From: Prochlorococcus sp. AG-686-J21 | GTDB lineage: Bacteria > Cyanobacteriota > Cyanobacteriia > PCC-6307 > Cyanobiaceae | Length of the DNA: 64,000 nt | Direction of reading: 5' to 3' | Assembly (NCBI GenBank): GCA_003210285.1 | Contig: QCVS01000006.1 | Span: forward strand, 26,303-90,302 | Part shown: positions 50,365-60,214 of the stretch, piece after piece | Layout of the letters: each line of letters opens with the position of its first letter | How positions within the stretch are numbered: the stretch's first letter is position 1 | Translations under genes and position numbers: made by a program | Notes under the pieces: model-generated | Told to the model about the DNA's origin: nothing | What the model saw: only the letters and a program-made list of their open reading frames with translations | Databases searched by the model: none

Positions 50365-50631
50365 ATGTATCCTATTAATGATCGGCAATATCTAGCAACA
50401 TGCTCACAGATAGCTAAGTTACTGAGTGTAAGTTTGTCTTCAGCAAAAAAAAAAGTAGAAATTCAAATTGCAAAAAAAGGTTCTAAAACTATTGAAGAAA
50501 AAAGACAAGTTGCACAAGATCTTTTGAAAATATGTGAAAAAGACAATGGAAATAAATTAAGCTCATCCAAAATACTAGATCAACTTATGTCGACTCTAGA
50601 AAATGAAGATAATTTTATAACTGAAGATTAA
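50365..50631 (+). CDS. Small protein of unknown function
   Basis: An 88 aa helical, basic then acidic protein: MYPINDRQYLATCSQIAKLL, LSSAKKKVEIQIAKKGSKTIEEKRQVAQDLLKICEKD and an acidic end LMSTLENEDNFITED. No membrane segment or known domain. It starts 35 bp after the glycosyltransferase-like gene and abuts the convergent RNase D gene, with stops touching. Confidence 0.75.
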   Translation: MYPINDRQYLATCSQIAKLLSVSLSSAKKKVEIQIAKKGSKTIEEKRQVAQDLLKICEKDNGNKLSSSKILDQLMSTLENEDNFITED

Positions 50632-51273
50632 TTAATGTTCAAAAATATTCGAAAATTTTAAAATATCTAATTCAGAATAAACTGGAATAGTTTTGAAACA
50701 TTTTTGAGCTAACTCATATCTTCCTTCCCTATCAAGTATGACTCTTAATTTGTGCATTGCCTTAATTAAATATCTAACGTCATTGGCAGCATAATTAATT
50801 TGCTTATTAGATAAATTTTCCGAACTACCCCAATCACTACTTTGCGAGCTTTTATCTAATTCTACTCCTATTAATTCATGGATTAAATCTTTTAATCCAT
50901 GTTTATTTGTGTATGTCCTAGCTAATTTACTAGCAATTTTAGTACAAAAAATATTTCTTGTATTAATTTCAAGATTACATCTTAAAGCTGCTACATCAAA
51001 TCTGGCATAATGAAATATTTTCATTATTTTTTTATCTTCAAATAATTTTTTTACATTAGGGGACTCTGAATTGTTAAGTTCAATCTTTATGCATGCAGTT
51101 AAATTTAATTCATTACATATTTGTATTAAACACAGCCTATCTCTTCCATGTATTAATCCCATTGCCTCAGTATCTACGGCTAAATAAGATGAGTCCTTGT
51201 AGAGATTATATAAATCATTACTTATATCATTATGGGAAAAAGTTATTTCTTTATTCTTTTCATCATTATTCAT
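50632..51273 (-). CDS. Ribonuclease D-type 3'-5' exonuclease
   Basis: A 213 aa DEDDy exonuclease. Motif I is YLAVDTEAMGL with Asp34 and Glu36, motif II HYARFDVAALR, motif III YAANDVRYLI with Tyr and Asp. It has only the catalytic domain and lacks the HRDC domains of E. coli RNase D, as in other cyanobacteria. Probable role in tRNA or small-RNA 3' end trimming. The 168 bp before the next gene contain only AT-rich spacer. Confidence 0.9.
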   Translation of the reverse strand: MNNDEKNKEITFSHNDISNDLYNLYKDSSYLAVDTEAMGLIHGRDRLCLIQICNELNLTACIKIELNNSESPNVKKLFEDKKIMKIFHYARFDVAALRCNLEINTRNIFCTKIASKLARTYTNKHGLKDLIHELIGVELDKSSQSSDWGSSENLSNKQINYAANDVRYLIKAMHKLRVILDREGRYELAQKCFKTIPVYSELDILKFSNIFEH

Positions 51274-51441
51274 AAGTATTAACGATAAATTATTTCAATT
51301 TTTACTTTACATTATATTTATAAGTTTGTGATTAAAGTTTTTCTCAGGATTTAAAGTTAATTTTAATCATAATGAATCTTTATTTATATTATGATAAATT
51401 TCTAATTAGAAAAAATAGTTAATATTATTGGATATGTAAAA

Positions 51442-52002
51442 ATGACTTATTCTCTTAATTCAACATTATTACTAACAATTCTTCTCGCAATAGGTTTATT
51501 TTTTTTTCTAAGAGCTTCGAGCAAGGATAGAACAACAGTAGTTGAAATAACTTCTTCTCAAAAACCAATCAAAGTTTTAACTGTTATGTACGAATGGCTT
51601 GATTTAAGAGGCTGGAACCAGACAGGTGGAGATTTTGATCAAAGAATCTTAATATTTAAAGGTCAAGTTGTATCTAGTAAATTGTTAGCAGTATTTTTGA
51701 GTTTGCTTGGAGGGTTTGGATCTTGTGCTTTAGGGTTAGTAATTATTCAAATTTATCCAACTTTGGGATGGTGGCCTATTCTTTTAGGTCTAATTGGAGG
51801 TCCTTTATCAGGGATGATTTATTTTAAGAAGTCAGCTCGGGAAGAAAAATTTGAATTAAGATTGATAAGCAATGAAGATAGTGGAGAAATAACGTTAATT
51901 AGGTTAAGAGCTCACAGAGATGAATTAATATCTTTAGAAAATGAATTAAGCGATAGGCTCGAATTAAAAAGTGATGGTTCTTTATTCAAGACACCTATTT
52001 AG
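51442..52002 (+). CDS. CCB2/CCB4-like cytochrome b6 heme attachment factor, probable
   Basis: A 186 aa membrane protein with a helix at about 5-22, and two more at about 80-122 (LAVFLSLLGGFGSCALGLVI and WWPILLGLIGGPLSGMIYF), followed by a soluble tail ELRLISNEDSGEITLIRLRAHRDEL. This layout matches 'cofactor assembly of complex C subunit B' (DUF3529), needed to attach heme c-i to cytochrome b6 in the b6f complex. I base this on pattern memory, not a search. Confidence 0.6.
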   Translation: MTYSLNSTLLLTILLAIGLFFFLRASSKDRTTVVEITSSQKPIKVLTVMYEWLDLRGWNQTGGDFDQRILIFKGQVVSSKLLAVFLSLLGGFGSCALGLVIIQIYPTLGWWPILLGLIGGPLSGMIYFKKSAREEKFELRLISNEDSGEITLIRLRAHRDELISLENELSDRLELKSDGSLFKTPI

Positions 52003-52031
52003 TAAGATTTTTTCAATAAGTTTCATAAAAT

Positions 52032-53060
52032 TTAATCAAAAATATTATTTTCTATACAAAATTTTTCTAGATTTTTATCATTTTGCCAGTCCTGAGGTTT
52101 TGTAAAAATTGTTGTAAGGTGATCTTCTCTGGAGCTTTTTTTAGCTTTATACCCATATTCCCATCTAGCCAATGGTGGTAATGACATTAATATAGATTCA
52201 GTTCTGCCATTTGTTTGTAACCCAAAAATTGTTCCTCTGTCCCAAACTAAATTGAATTCAACGTATCGTCCTCGTCGATATAGTTGAAATTCTCTTTCCT
52301 CTTTTGTATAGTTCTGGTTAACTCTTTTTTCAATTATTGGTTGATATGAATCTAGGAATGCTTCTCCGCAATTTTCTGCTAATGAAAATAAATTATTCCA
52401 ATTTAAGTTTAAGTCTCCAATATCACAAGATTCTTTATAGGCATTACCCTCTTTATTGTTACCTTTATAAAGGTTGCCAGAACCATCTTGATAATCATAA
52501 AAGATGCCTCCAATACCTCTAGATTCATTTCTATGTTTTAAAAAAAAATATTCATCACACCATGGCTTAAAAACCTTATGAAGATTTTTATTAACTTTTT
52601 CGCAGGCATTACCATGTTCTTTATGGAAATTTCTTACGTCAGTCAAATATGGGTAATATGGCGTTAGGTCGGCACCTCCACCAAACCACCAAACTGGTCC
52701 TGCCTCAAAATAACGATAATTAAGATGCACTGTAGGTATGAATGGATTTTTAGGATGTAGGACCATCGAAGTGCCTGTGGCAAACCATTCATGGCCTTTA
52801 GCTTCCGGTCTTTGTGAGATTATTGATTGAGGTAATTCTTTCCCATATACTTCTGAGAAATTCACTCCAGCTTGCTCAAAAATTGAACCGTTTTTTAAAA
52901 CTCTTGATCTTCCCCCTCCACCTTCTTCTCTGAGCCAAGATTCTTCCACAAATTTAGCTTTCCCGTCAGTATTTTCAAGACCTTTACAAATATTATCTTG
53001 TAATTTTAGTAAGAGATTCTTCGTTTTCTCTCTTGAATTCTTAGGGGCTTCTTTAGACAT
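52032..53060 (-). CDS. hemF: Coproporphyrinogen-III oxidase, oxygen-dependent
   Basis: Decarboxylates coproporphyrinogen III to protoporphyrinogen IX in heme and chlorophyll synthesis. The 342 aa protein has [60 protein letters not shown] and [24 protein letters not shown], the family blocks. It is the aerobic type, fitting an oxygenic organism. Confidence 0.97.
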   Translation of the reverse strand: MSKEAPKNSREKTKNLLLKLQDNICKGLENTDGKAKFVEESWLREEGGGGRSRVLKNGSIFEQAGVNFSEVYGKELPQSIISQRPEAKGHEWFATGTSMVLHPKNPFIPTVHLNYRYFEAGPVWWFGGGADLTPYYPYLTDVRNFHKEHGNACEKVNKNLHKVFKPWCDEYFFLKHRNESRGIGGIFYDYQDGSGNLYKGNNKEGNAYKESCDIGDLNLNWNNLFSLAENCGEAFLDSYQPIIEKRVNQNYTKEEREFQLYRRGRYVEFNLVWDRGTIFGLQTNGRTESILMSLPPLARWEYGYKAKKSSREDHLTTIFTKPQDWQNDKNLEKFCIENNIFD

Positions 53061-53107
53061 TTATTTAACTTGATATTTGAAGAATAAAATTTTGGTTAAT
53101 TAGTAGT

Positions 53108-53142
53108 TTCCCTTTATAATTTCGTTTAAGGGGGGGGAATTT
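53108..53142. repeat. G8 tract and CCCTT/AAGGG hairpin in the hemF-mrp spacer
   Basis: An uninterrupted run of eight G (53130-53137) pairs with TTTCCCTT about 13 bases upstream to form a hairpin. Such a G-run is rare in this AT-rich DNA. The spacer of 156 bp lies between divergent hemF and mrp. Confidence 0.6.
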
Positions 53143-53219
53143 CTTATTATTTGATAGTTCGACATAGTTCTTAATCTTTTAGAGAGTCGACTAACCTACA
53201 AAAACAATTAAAAATTTTG

Positions 53220-54287
53220 ATGACTACAGTCGAAGATGCAAATTATTCATTATCAAAGATTCTAGATTCTGGATCAAAGAAAAATCTCATTGAACTTGCG
53301 TGGATTAAAAACGTTAGAGTAGTTTTACCTAGAATAATAATTACACTCTCATTACCTTCCTTTGCAAATTCTCAGAGAGAGCGAATAGTAAAAGAGGTTA
53401 GAAATATACTCCTTAAATTTGAGGATGTTAAAGATGTACAAATAGAAATTGATAATGAAGTATCTCAATCAAATGCTATAAGCGAAAATAATGTACCTGA
53501 GTTGCAGAAGATAAAAGGCATAAAACATATTATCGCTATAAGTAGCGGTAAGGGAGGTGTAGGTAAAAGTACAATTGCAGTTAATATCGCATGCTCGTTA
53601 GCTAAATTAGGTTTAAAAACTGGTTTATTAGATGCTGATATTTATGGGCCTAATACTCCTTCAATGCTGGGAGTTACCGAAGAAAATCCAAAAGTAACTG
53701 ATGGTAGCGGTAATGATCAAAGATTAATTCCAATTAATAAATACGGTATCTCATTAGTATCAATGGGGTTTTTGATAGAAGAAGGACAACCAGTTATATG
53801 GAGAGGGCCAATGCTAAACAGCATAATAAAGCAATTTCTTTATCAAGTTGAATGGAATGATCTGGACTTCTTGGTTATTGATTTACCTCCAGGTACAGGA
53901 GATGCTCAAATATCTTTATCTCAATCTGTACCTATTACTGGTGCAATTGTTGTAACTACACCTCAAAAGGTATCTTTGCAAGATGCAAGAAGGGGATTAG
54001 CAATGTTTAAGCAACTTGGGGTTCCATTATTGGGTGTTGTGGAAAATATGTCTGTGTTTATTCCACCAGATATGCCCAATAAAAAATATGAAATTTTTGG
54101 TAAAGGTGGAGGGAAAATCTTAGCTGCGGAAAACAATTTACCATTACTTGCTCAAATTCCTATTGAAATAGCACTTGTCAATGAGAGTAATAAGGGTGTT
54201 CCAATTTCAATAAGTGAACCTGATAAAGAGAGTTCAATAAGATTTAAAGAGTTGGCTCAATTGATTAAAAAACAATTTTTTAATTAG
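53220..54287 (+). CDS. mrp: Mrp/NBP35-family P-loop ATPase, iron-sulfur cluster carrier
   Basis: ParA-like ATPase that loads Fe-S clusters on target proteins, in plants the PSI-assembly factor HCF101. The N-terminal DUF59-type domain (about 10-85) is followed by the deviant Walker A SSGKGGVGKST, DADIYGPNTPSMLG and DLPPGTGDAQISL. The C-terminal CxxC of E. coli Mrp is replaced by SVFIPPDMPNKKYEIFG, as I recall from other cyanobacteria. I use ATG 53220; a TTG one codon earlier is possible. Confidence 0.92.
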   Translation: MTTVEDANYSLSKILDSGSKKNLIELAWIKNVRVVLPRIIITLSLPSFANSQRERIVKEVRNILLKFEDVKDVQIEIDNEVSQSNAISENNVPELQKIKGIKHIIAISSGKGGVGKSTIAVNIACSLAKLGLKTGLLDADIYGPNTPSMLGVTEENPKVTDGSGNDQRLIPINKYGISLVSMGFLIEEGQPVIWRGPMLNSIIKQFLYQVEWNDLDFLVIDLPPGTGDAQISLSQSVPITGAIVVTTPQKVSLQDARRGLAMFKQLGVPLLGVVENMSVFIPPDMPNKKYEIFGKGGGKILAAENNLPLLAQIPIEIALVNESNKGVPISISEPDKESSIRFKELAQLIKKQFFN

Positions 54288-54292
54288 AATTA

Positions 54293-55561
54293 ATGTTCCA
54301 GGGGATTGCTCTAAAAAAGAAAAAGAGATTTTTTGAAAATAAAAATACAATTAATCGAAAAATTGTTTTTTCACCTTTACTTGTTATACCTCTAGCATTA
54401 GTTTGTATATCAAGTATTTTAATAAAAAGTGTACAAAGAGAATTTTTACAATCAGATTTTTTAAATCATCTTTTCACAGGCTTCTTAGGTTATTTTTTAG
54501 CTATTTTTATTTCATATATACCAATAGAAAGAATTAAAAAATATTTAATACCACTTTATTTTTGTTCTTTAATTTCATTACTTTTAATATATTTTTTTGG
54601 GATATCAATTTATGGTGCTCAAAGATGGCTGAGCTTAGGGATTTTTTCGTTTCAACCTTCGGAAGTTGCGAAATTGAGTACTATATTAACTCTTGCTTTA
54701 GTGCTGGAAAGAAAATCTATTTCTTCGATAAAAGATCTACTATTACCTTTTTTAATTGTTATTGTTCCTTGGTTATTAATATTTTTTCAACCTGATTTAG
54801 GAACTTCTCTAGTTTTAATAGTATTGACTTTTGTAATGCTTTATTGGTCCCAAATGCCGATAGAATGGGCTCTCCTTTTAGGTTGTTGTATTTTTACATC
54901 CATATTTTACTTAGTTTCTCCAAACTTACTCATTTTTTGGCTTCCTTTTGTGGGGTACTTAGCTTATAGGTCCTCGGCAAAGCAAATTATCTTCTCGATG
55001 TCGACATTAGCTCTTCATGCGTTAGTTATAAAGTTGACACCTTTTATTTGGGAATTTGGATTAAAAGATTATCAAAAAGATAGATTAATTTTGTTCCTAG
55101 ATCCCAGTAGGGATCCATTAGGTGGAGGATATCATCTATTGCAAAGTAAAATAGCAATAGGTTCTGGAGGCCTTCTTGGTACTGGTTTATTGAATGGTAA
55201 ATTAACAAATTTACAATTTATACCTGAACAGCATACCGATTTTATATTTAGTGCGCTAGGAGAGGAATTAGGTTTTTTCGGATGTATTTTGGTTCTTTTT
55301 TTGTTTTTTGTTTTGATTAGGACTCTTGTAAAGGTATCAAAAAATGCTAGAACTCATTTTGAGTCATTAATAATTATTGGAATAGCTTCAATATTCTTAT
55401 TTCAGATCATTATTAACTTATTCATGACTATTGGATTAGGTCCAGTAACTGGAATCCCACTACCTTTTATGAGTTATGGTAGAACTTCTTTATTGATAAA
55501 TTTTATATTCATTGGTCTGGCATTATCTACTTTAAATCGCTCTAGATCATTAAAAAATTAA
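54293..55561 (+). CDS. rodA: Rod-shape-determining SEDS protein RodA
   Basis: Peptidoglycan glycosyltransferase of the elongation complex. The 422 aa protein has 10 or more membrane helices and the SEDS motifs GAQRWLSLGIFSFQPSEVAKL, FQPDLGTSLVLI, QKDRLILFLDPSRDPLGGGYHLLQSKIAIGSGGLLGTGL and GPVTGIPLPFMSYGRTSL. FtsW would be longer and have different loops; RodA fits better. It starts 5 bp after mrp and its stop shares a base with the next start. Confidence 0.93.
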   Translation: MFQGIALKKKKRFFENKNTINRKIVFSPLLVIPLALVCISSILIKSVQREFLQSDFLNHLFTGFLGYFLAIFISYIPIERIKKYLIPLYFCSLISLLLIYFFGISIYGAQRWLSLGIFSFQPSEVAKLSTILTLALVLERKSISSIKDLLLPFLIVIVPWLLIFFQPDLGTSLVLIVLTFVMLYWSQMPIEWALLLGCCIFTSIFYLVSPNLLIFWLPFVGYLAYRSSAKQIIFSMSTLALHALVIKLTPFIWEFGLKDYQKDRLILFLDPSRDPLGGGYHLLQSKIAIGSGGLLGTGLLNGKLTNLQFIPEQHTDFIFSALGEELGFFGCILVLFLFFVLIRTLVKVSKNARTHFESLIIIGIASIFLFQIIINLFMTIGLGPVTGIPLPFMSYGRTSLLINFIFIGLALSTLNRSRSLKN

Positions 55562-56931
55562 TGAAATCTCAGATAACTATAAAAAAAATTCAAGATTTAC
55601 TTCTTCAAGGATTAAATACTTCATATGTTGATGATGAAACTTCTAGGCGGATGTGGTGGGCCTCTTTAGAAGTTATTCAAAAAGAGTTCCTTTGCCATTC
55701 TTCTCAAGAAGGAGGATTTTGGGTAGCTTCTCCTTTACCTGCTCTCACAGATAAAAAATGTCTAACAAAAATGAAAGGTTGGTTATGGTCTCCAGAGGGC
55801 TTCCCTTATTTTCAGATGGATAATGCTGGGTTCCTACCGGTAGATCATTCCATAAAAATTAAAGAAGATAGTAATTTTGTTAGGAATTACAAAGTCTTAA
55901 ATTTAAATACTAAAGATGGTTTTGAACCTTTTTTAATAATTATTACTACTAATTTTCAATGCCTTTTAACAATTGCAGGAGAAAAAGACAAGAGAACTTT
56001 ATTGATGAGATGCGATGAAAAGAGCCTAAAAACTGCAATTGAATTGATTGATGCAAAATTGAATCAAGAAAATTGTGAGGAGGGACTTAATTTTCGTAAT
56101 GCAATTAAAAATTTAGGAGATCTTCATATCAATCATGAATTTGAAAACAGTTTTTGGCCTAGTTTATCAACTAAGTTGGCAAATTTAATCCCTAAATTAA
56201 GTGTTCAGAATGCAATTAAAAATGATGATAATAATAATCAATTAACAGAGGCAAAGTTATTACAAGCAATTTCTCATGAAGTCAGAACTCCCTTAGCAAC
56301 CATAAGGACTTTAATAAGCTCTACTCTCAGGAAATATAATATGGACGAATCAATGAAAAACCGTTTAATTCAAATTGATAACGAGTGTACTGAGCAAATT
56401 GATAGATTTGGTCTTATTTTCAATGCTGCGGAACTTGTGAGTAATGATATTTCACCCCCTAATCAGCTGGCAAGAATAAATTTAGGGGAAATTTTATATA
56501 AATTATCACCTATTTGGAGTAAACAATTAAAGCGACGTGGAATTTCGATAAAAATTGATATACCTAAACAACTTCCAGAAATTTTGAGTGATTCTGAAAA
56601 ATTAGAATTAATGTTAATAGGACTAATCGACAAAAATACTAGAGGATTAAGAGAAGGTAGTAGTTTAATCTTAGAGTTACGACCCGCGGGACAAAAATTA
56701 AAACTTCAATTAAAAGTGAAAAAATTTGATACTGGTAAAAACGAAATTTCTGATAATGAAAATGGTTCTAATATTGGTCCAGTACTAAATTGGAATCCTC
56801 AAACAGGAAGTTTACAATTAAGTCAGGTTGCAACTCAAAAATTATTAGCGAGTTTGGGAGGCCACGTTACTCAAAGAAGGGATACTGGTTTGACAGTATT
56901 TTTCCCAATTGCAGATACAGATAATATTTAA
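55561..56931 (+). CDS. Sensor histidine kinase-like protein with degenerate ATP-binding domain
   Basis: A 456 aa protein. An N-terminal region (about 20-160) with WASPLPALTDKKCLT and FLIIITTNFQCLLTI could be GAF-like. The dimerisation/phosphotransfer domain has a perfect H-box QAISHEVRTPLATIRTL with His239. The catalytic domain is unusual: the N-box reads LIGLIDKNTRGL, where the usual Asn is not in place, the D-box is DTGKN without its second Gly, and the G2 box is GSLQLSQ. So autokinase activity is doubtful. It begins on the last base of rodA's stop (TAATG). Confidence 0.82.
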   Translation: MKSQITIKKIQDLLLQGLNTSYVDDETSRRMWWASLEVIQKEFLCHSSQEGGFWVASPLPALTDKKCLTKMKGWLWSPEGFPYFQMDNAGFLPVDHSIKIKEDSNFVRNYKVLNLNTKDGFEPFLIIITTNFQCLLTIAGEKDKRTLLMRCDEKSLKTAIELIDAKLNQENCEEGLNFRNAIKNLGDLHINHEFENSFWPSLSTKLANLIPKLSVQNAIKNDDNNNQLTEAKLLQAISHEVRTPLATIRTLISSTLRKYNMDESMKNRLIQIDNECTEQIDRFGLIFNAAELVSNDISPPNQLARINLGEILYKLSPIWSKQLKRRGISIKIDIPKQLPEILSDSEKLELMLIGLIDKNTRGLREGSSLILELRPAGQKLKLQLKVKKFDTGKNEISDNENGSNIGPVLNWNPQTGSLQLSQVATQKLLASLGGHVTQRRDTGLTVFFPIADTDNI

Positions 56932-57039
56932 GTGAATATTTTTTTACATTTATTAAATAATGTAGAAACTTTTTAAATAATTAAGAAATTTGTAAAACAT
57001 GAATGCTAGTTTCTTATAAGAAATAACTTCAAAATTAGG

Positions 57040-57462
57040 ATGACTGAAACTTTAGTTGGTCAATTTCCAAAGCATATAGGTAGTACTGGGGGTTTATTAA
57101 ACTCTGCAGAAACTGAAGAAAAATATGCGATTTCATGGAATAGCTCCAAGGACCAAGCCTTTGAATTGCCAACTGGTGGGGCAGCTGTTATGCACGAGGG
57201 AGATAATTTAATGTACTTTGCAAGAAAAGAACAATGTCTTGCTCTTGGTACACAATTAAGGGGTTTTAAACCTAGAATTGAAAATTTTAAAATTTATAGA
57301 ATTTTCCCTGGAGGAGATATTGAATTCTTACATCCTAAAGATGGAGTATTCCCCGAGAAAGTTAATGAAGGTCGAGAGAAAGTTGGTCATAATCCAAGAC
57401 GAATAGGAGAGAATCCGAATCCTGCAGGTTTAAAATTTACAACTAAAGAAACTTTTGAATAA
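57040..57462 (+). CDS. psaD: Photosystem I subunit II, PsaD
   Basis: Stromal subunit that docks ferredoxin on photosystem I. The 140 aa protein has [32 protein letters not shown], the [35 protein letters not shown] block and [17 protein letters not shown]. All key Lys/Arg residues of the docking surface appear present. It has its own 108 bp leader region with TTTACATT at 56942-56949. Confidence 0.98.
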   Translation: MTETLVGQFPKHIGSTGGLLNSAETEEKYAISWNSSKDQAFELPTGGAAVMHEGDNLMYFARKEQCLALGTQLRGFKPRIENFKIYRIFPGGDIEFLHPKDGVFPEKVNEGREKVGHNPRRIGENPNPAGLKFTTKETFE

Positions 57463-57521
57463 ATTATCAAAAGTTGATATAAGAGACAAATATAATTATA
57501 ATTTGGACTGGATTTAATAGT

Positions 57522-59042
57522 ATGATCAGTTCTCAAAAAGATAGATTTTTAAAGGCTTATAAAGAAGGTAAAAATTTTATACCTATTATCAAAACTTGGC
57601 CTGCAGATTTAGAAACCCCATTATCGACATGGCTTAAATTATCAAATAAAGATTCACATGGTGTCTTTCTTGAATCCGTTGAAGGTGGTGAAAATATAGG
57701 CAGATGGAGTATTGTTGCTACTAATCCTCTTTGGGAAGCAGTTTGTCGTGGAGAAGAAACTATTAAGACTTGGAGTGATGGAAATAGTGAAATATATAAA
57801 GGAGACCCTTTTGATTTATTAAGAGCTTGGACAGAAGAATATAGGTCATACAATATCGATAATTTACCTTATGTTGGTCAGTTATATGGTTCATGGGGTT
57901 ATGAATTAATCAATCGCATAGAGCCTAATGTCCATATCAATCCTCTGAAAGATAATGATATACCCTATGGCTCTTGGATGTTTTTTGATCAATTAGTAAT
58001 TTTTGATCAAATGAAAAGATGTATTACTGTAGTTGTATATGCAGACACTTCCAATGCGTCAAAAACTCATGTTGAAGAAATTTATTTAGATTCGATTTCA
58101 AAAATTAATAGAATCAGAGACTTAATGAGGGCTCCAATTAATGAAAGACATGCTCTTAACTGGAATGATAATAAAGATTTAAATATTGCCTTATCAAGTA
58201 ATTGGAACAAAAAAGACTTTGAAGAAGCTGTTGTTTCTGCAAAAGAATATATAAAAAAAGGAGATATTTTTCAAATTGTAATTAGCCAAAAATTTCAATC
58301 GAAAGTTAAAAGTGACCCATTTAATTTATATAGGAGTTTAAGGATGGTTAACCCATCACCTTATATGGCTTTCTTTGATTTTGGATCATGGTACCTTATA
58401 GGTTCTAGTCCTGAAGTAATGGTCAAAGCAGAGAAGAATAAAAACAATCAAATTGTTGCAAGCTTAAGACCTATAGCTGGCACCAGGCCAAGAGGCAAAG
58501 ATGCCGAACAAGATTTAAAATTTGAGAAAGATTTATTAAAAGATCCTAAAGAGATATCAGAACATGTAATGCTTATTGATCTGGGGAGAAATGATTTAGG
58601 AAGAGTATGTAAAACAGGTACAGTAGTGGTCAAAGATTTGATGATAATTGAAAAGTATTCACACGTAATGCATATAGTTAGTGAAGTTGAAGGTGTCCTA
58701 AAAGGCAATACTGGGGTTTGGGATTTACTAAAAGCATGTTTTCCTGCTGGTACAGTAACTGGGGCTCCAAAAATTAGAGCTATGCAGTTAATTAAGGACT
58801 TTGAGGAAGATGCCAGAGGACCGTATGCTGGGGTTTATGGATCTATAGATATAAATGGGGCACTAAATACTGCGATAACAATACGAACAATGATAGTTCA
58901 GCCTTCGAATGAAGGTGGATATATAGTTTCTGTTCAGGCTGGTGCTGGGATAGTTGCAGATTCATCTCCTGCTAATGAATATCAAGAGACTATTAATAAA
59001 GCCAAAGGGATATTAATGGCATTGGCTTGTTTGGATAGATAA
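57522..59042 (+). CDS. trpE: Anthranilate synthase component I
   Basis: First enzyme of tryptophan synthesis; makes anthranilate from chorismate with ammonia from component II. The 506 aa protein has VFLESVEGGENIGRWSI in the regulatory Trp-binding part, ending in the chorismate-binding core FQIVISQKFQ, IGSSPEVMVKAE, RPIAGTRPRGKD, CFPAGTVTGAPKIRAM and VQAGAGIVADSSP. An LLES-type motif (FLESVEGGE) matches TrpE rather than PabB. TATAAT at 57491-57496 is a plausible -10. No trp leader peptide is seen. The gshA start lies on the base after its stop. Confidence 0.94.
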   Translation: MISSQKDRFLKAYKEGKNFIPIIKTWPADLETPLSTWLKLSNKDSHGVFLESVEGGENIGRWSIVATNPLWEAVCRGEETIKTWSDGNSEIYKGDPFDLLRAWTEEYRSYNIDNLPYVGQLYGSWGYELINRIEPNVHINPLKDNDIPYGSWMFFDQLVIFDQMKRCITVVVYADTSNASKTHVEEIYLDSISKINRIRDLMRAPINERHALNWNDNKDLNIALSSNWNKKDFEEAVVSAKEYIKKGDIFQIVISQKFQSKVKSDPFNLYRSLRMVNPSPYMAFFDFGSWYLIGSSPEVMVKAEKNKNNQIVASLRPIAGTRPRGKDAEQDLKFEKDLLKDPKEISEHVMLIDLGRNDLGRVCKTGTVVVKDLMIIEKYSHVMHIVSEVEGVLKGNTGVWDLLKACFPAGTVTGAPKIRAMQLIKDFEEDARGPYAGVYGSIDINGALNTAITIRTMIVQPSNEGGYIVSVQAGAGIVADSSPANEYQETINKAKGILMALACLDR

Positions 59043-60161
59043 ATGAATAATGGTAATTTTTATAAAGGCTTTGAAGTAGAACTCTTTACAGGTTCTCAAA
59101 ATAATCATGTTGGAGTTTCCGATGATATAGAAAAAACATTTGCAAATTTTGTCAAAGAGCCGGATAACAGAAATGTCGAATATATTACAAATCCAGAAAA
59201 AGACTATAAAGTCAGTTATGAGAACTTATTAGAACCAAGAATTAATTTAAGAAAATGGTTAAATAAAAGAGGTTTAACAATAATCCCTTCATCTACATTA
59301 TGTTTTAAACATAATAATCAGTTTAAACCCTCTGATAAAAATAATGTTTATCATCAGTTTATTCAAGATAACTACGGTATATCAATCGCAACTTCAAGTG
59401 TACATATAAACTTAGGTATTGATAACTTAGATAAACTTTTTGCAGCTATTCGACTTATAAGGTGTGAGGCTTCTTTGTATCTTTCAATAAGTGCAAGCTC
59501 TCCTTTTTTAAATAATAAACTTACTAATAATCATTCACAGAGATGGATTCAATTTCCTAAAACACCAAATAATGTGCCTTTTTTTAACAATCATGATATG
59601 TATATAAAATGGATTGAAGAAAATATTCAGAATGGAAATATGTACAATATTAGACATTTTTGGTCTTCTATTCGTCCAAATGGACCTCAAAGACCACATG
59701 TCTTAGATCGTCTGGAATTAAGAATTTGTGATTATGTCTCTGATATTAATTTATTGCTGGCAATAACTGCTTTACTTGAACTGAGAGTCATTCATTTATT
59801 CGAAAATCTGAAGACTTTAGATCCCTTAATTAATAGTATGTTTTCTACGGATCAATTAACAAAAATATGCGATCAAAACGAAATTAATGCTGCACAAAAT
59901 AGTTTAGATGCTGAATTGACTCATTGGAGAGATGGGAAGAAAATGATTTGCAGGGAATGGATAAAAAATGTATTGGCTGATTTGTCTTTAACTGCAAAAA
60001 AGTTAAATATGGATCATCTTTTGAAACCTATCTATAAAGTTCTTGAGGAGGGAAATCAGTCTATGAAATGGATAAAACAATACAAAGAAGGATTGTCTGT
60101 TGAGGATATTATGAAATATGCCATTCAAGATATGATTAAAAGTGAAGAAGAAAGAATTTAA
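59043..60161 (+). CDS. gshA: Glutamate-cysteine ligase, cyanobacterial type
   Basis: First enzyme of glutathione synthesis. The 372 aa protein starts with YKGFEVELFTGSQ, and has TSSVHINLGIDN, IRCEASLYLSISASSPFLN and RHFWSSIRPNGPQRPHVLDRLELRICD, typical of the cyanobacterial GshA family within the GCS2 fold, distinct from the proteobacterial one. ATG is the base after trpE's stop, so translation is likely coupled. Confidence 0.92.
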   Translation: MNNGNFYKGFEVELFTGSQNNHVGVSDDIEKTFANFVKEPDNRNVEYITNPEKDYKVSYENLLEPRINLRKWLNKRGLTIIPSSTLCFKHNNQFKPSDKNNVYHQFIQDNYGISIATSSVHINLGIDNLDKLFAAIRLIRCEASLYLSISASSPFLNNKLTNNHSQRWIQFPKTPNNVPFFNNHDMYIKWIEENIQNGNMYNIRHFWSSIRPNGPQRPHVLDRLELRICDYVSDINLLLAITALLELRVIHLFENLKTLDPLINSMFSTDQLTKICDQNEINAAQNSLDAELTHWRDGKKMICREWIKNVLADLSLTAKKLNMDHLLKPIYKVLEEGNQSMKWIKQYKEGLSVEDIMKYAIQDMIKSEEERI

Positions 60162-60214
60162 TAATATAAAAAAATATTTGATCCCAATATATTTACTTAT
60201 GACATAATAATTGT

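Noticed and set aside
53854..54290. Mrp missing its C-terminal CxxC as a defect
   Set aside because: As far as I recall the IPPD..YDIFG-type loop replaces it throughout cyanobacteria, so it is a lineage trait and not damage.
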